Below, in pieces: positions 16,902 through 17,901 of a stretch of 17,901 nucleotides of DNA. This stretch comes from Pseudomonadota bacterium. GTDB taxonomy: Bacteria > Desulfobacterota > Desulfovibrionia > Desulfovibrionales > Desulfomicrobiaceae. The translations under genes were made by a program, and so were the position numbers. Each line of letters opens with the position of its first letter. The stretch's first letter is position 1. The stretch is taken from positions 1 to 17,901 of the forward strand of contig JAEWKZ010000053.1 in assembly GCA_023393525.1 (NCBI GenBank), written 5' to 3'. The notes below the pieces were generated by a model that searched no databases, had not been told where the DNA came from, and saw only the letters and a program-made list of their open reading frames with translations.

Positions 16902-17402
16902 CTAAAAAAGAAGCCCGAACGCGTGAACCAGAAAAGCGATGCCAATGCCGATCTTGATCGCCAACCCCAGCACCTTGCCGATCATGGCGCCCAATGCAGC
17001 CCTTTTGGCGTCGGCAAAAGACCGCTCGTTCATCAGTTCCACGCCCAGACATCCCGCGTACGCCCCGGCAACGGCTCCAAACAGCGCGCCAAGACCAAGC
17101 AAGAACGGAGCGCCCATGATCGCTCCGAAAATGGCTCCGGCGAAAGCACCCCAATTCCCCGAAGACGACGCTCCGTATTTTCGGGCTCCGACAGCCTGAA
17201 GAAAAAATTCAATGACTTCTCCGGCCAGGGCCGCGGCGACGAAAATGAACAGCGTGTTCAGCGTGAATGGAGATTCGGGAGTGATCCAGGACCAAACACC
17301 CAGTATCAGGATGATGAACCAGTTCGCGGGAAATGAAAAAATATGGGTGCTGAAAGCGAGAACAAGAAGAAGGAAGGTGATGATGGCGAGGGTGATGCTC
17401 AT
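16902..17402 (-). CDS. DUF456-family small membrane protein
   Basis: A 166-residue, strongly hydrophobic protein. Helices are likely at about 3-18, 22-40, 46-68 and 140-164. The middle is a glycine/alanine-rich stretch (about 80-118, GNWGAFAGAIFGAIMGAPF) with repeated GxxxG-like spacing. I read it as DUF456 (PF04306), a bacterial membrane family with no assigned function. The start at 17402 lies only 23 bases after the 5S rRNA end on the same strand. It has no Shine-Dalgarno, and the upstream sequence is pyrimidine-rich (TCTTCTCTCTT). It may be expressed by read-through from the rRNA operon or from an unseen promoter. The assignment rests on the residue pattern. Confidence 0.75.
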   Translation of the reverse strand: MSITLAIITFLLLVLAFSTHIFSFPANWFIILILGVWSWITPESPFTLNTLFIFVAAALAGEVIEFFLQAVGARKYGASSSGNWGAFAGAIFGAIMGAPFLLGLGALFGAVAGAYAGCLGVELMNERSFADAKRAALGAMIGKVLGLAIKIGIGIAFLVHAFGLLF

Positions 17403-17424
17403 AAGAGAGAAGAGAAAAAAAAGG

Positions 17425-17540
17425 TCCTGGCGACGTCCTACTTTCCCACCAGTGGACTGGCAGTATCATCGGCGCTGGAGGTCTTAACTTCCGAGTTCGG
17501 AATGGAATCGGGTGGGTCCCCTCCGCCGTGGTCACCAGGA
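17425..17540 (-). rRNA. rrf: 5S ribosomal RNA
   Basis: On the minus strand this reads TCCTGGTGACCACGGCGGAG at its 5' end and ends GACGTCGCCAGGA. The two ends pair as helix I, and the conserved CCGAACTCGGAAGTTAAG segment lies in the middle. The length of about 116 bases is typical. A run of eight T begins two bases past the 3' end (after CC), with no separate terminator hairpin. A spacer of about 31 bases separates it from 23S rRNA. Confidence 0.97.
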
Positions 17541-17571
17541 CGAAATATATAAGAGAAACAGGTGAAGAGAG

Positions 17572-17901
17572 AGAGTTAAGACTCACGATCTATTAGTACC
17601 GGTCAGCTGAACACATTACTGCGCGTACACTTCCGGCCTATCTACCAGGTGGTCTGCCTGGGATCTTCAGTGTCTTAAAGACAAGGGAGAACTTATCTTG
17701 TGGCTGGTTTCCCGCTTAGATGCTTTCAGCGGTTATCCATTCCGATTATAGCTACCCTGCTATGCCACTGGCGTGACAACAGGTCCACTAGGGAATCGTC
17801 CATTCCGGTCCTCTCGTACTAGGAACAGACCCACTCAATTCTCCTACGCCCACAGAAGATAGGGACCAAACTGTCTCACGACGTTTTAAACCCAGCTCGC
17901 G
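17572..17901 (-). rRNA. rrl: 23S ribosomal RNA, 3' end (partial)
   Basis: About 330 bases of the 3' end of 23S rRNA, continuing past the right edge. The reverse complement contains the universally conserved sarcin-ricin loop AGTACGAGAGGACC (17820-17807) and CGAGCTGGGTTTAAAACGTC near the window end. The 3' end reads GGTACTAATAGATCGTGAG, like other bacterial 23S 3' termini. The exact 3' end is estimated by comparison with E. coli. Confidence 0.96.

Overview
The window looks like chromosome from a sulfate-reducing Gram-negative bacterium of the Desulfovibrionales type. The evidence is a complete dsrMKJOP set, the first 31 codons of dsrA (dissimilatory sulfite reductase alpha subunit) at the left edge, LptD (so an LPS outer membrane), and GC-rich codon use. 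The genus cannot be fixed from this stretch alone.

Left half (1-8060), all on the minus strand. Reading in transcription order: a stand-alone RsbRD-N-domain protein, then the tightly packed membrane complex dsrM-dsrK-dsrJ-dsrO-dsrP (start/stop overlaps of 1-4 bases, or short gaps), closed by a rho-independent terminator. A second block follows: a 2[4Fe-4S] ferredoxin, a CxxCxxCC (YkgJ-type) metal-site protein, an unrecognised 123-residue protein and a five-repeat TPR protein. After a good promoter (TTGACA, 17-base spacer) comes dsrA, which leaves the window. The membrane module that passes electrons between the quinone pool or periplasm and the DsrC trisulfide cycle therefore lies directly upstream of the sulfite reductase genes, with four accessory genes between them.

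Middle (8061-8380): a divergent intergenic region with a Rex-like inverted repeat, a weak promoter candidate for the dsrM operon, and a possible 18-codon ORF with a strong Shine-Dalgarno.

Right half. On the plus strand, lptD-mutL-purD-purE form one apparent operon (3-base gap, 40-base gap, overlap) ending in a bidirectional terminator at about 14282-14316. Converging on it are hflK-hflC (minus strand), membrane SPFH proteins that modulate FtsH. Divergent from hflK is rnhA (RNase HI). Then, on the minus strand, come a DUF456 membrane protein, 5S rRNA and the 3' end of 23S rRNA: the tail of an rRNA operon whose 16S part lies outside the window.

No CRISPR array, insertion sequence, integrase, tRNA or phage gene was seen. 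The most interesting material is the dsr supercluster with its accessory genes and its candidate regulatory sites. No entirely new system was identified with confidence.
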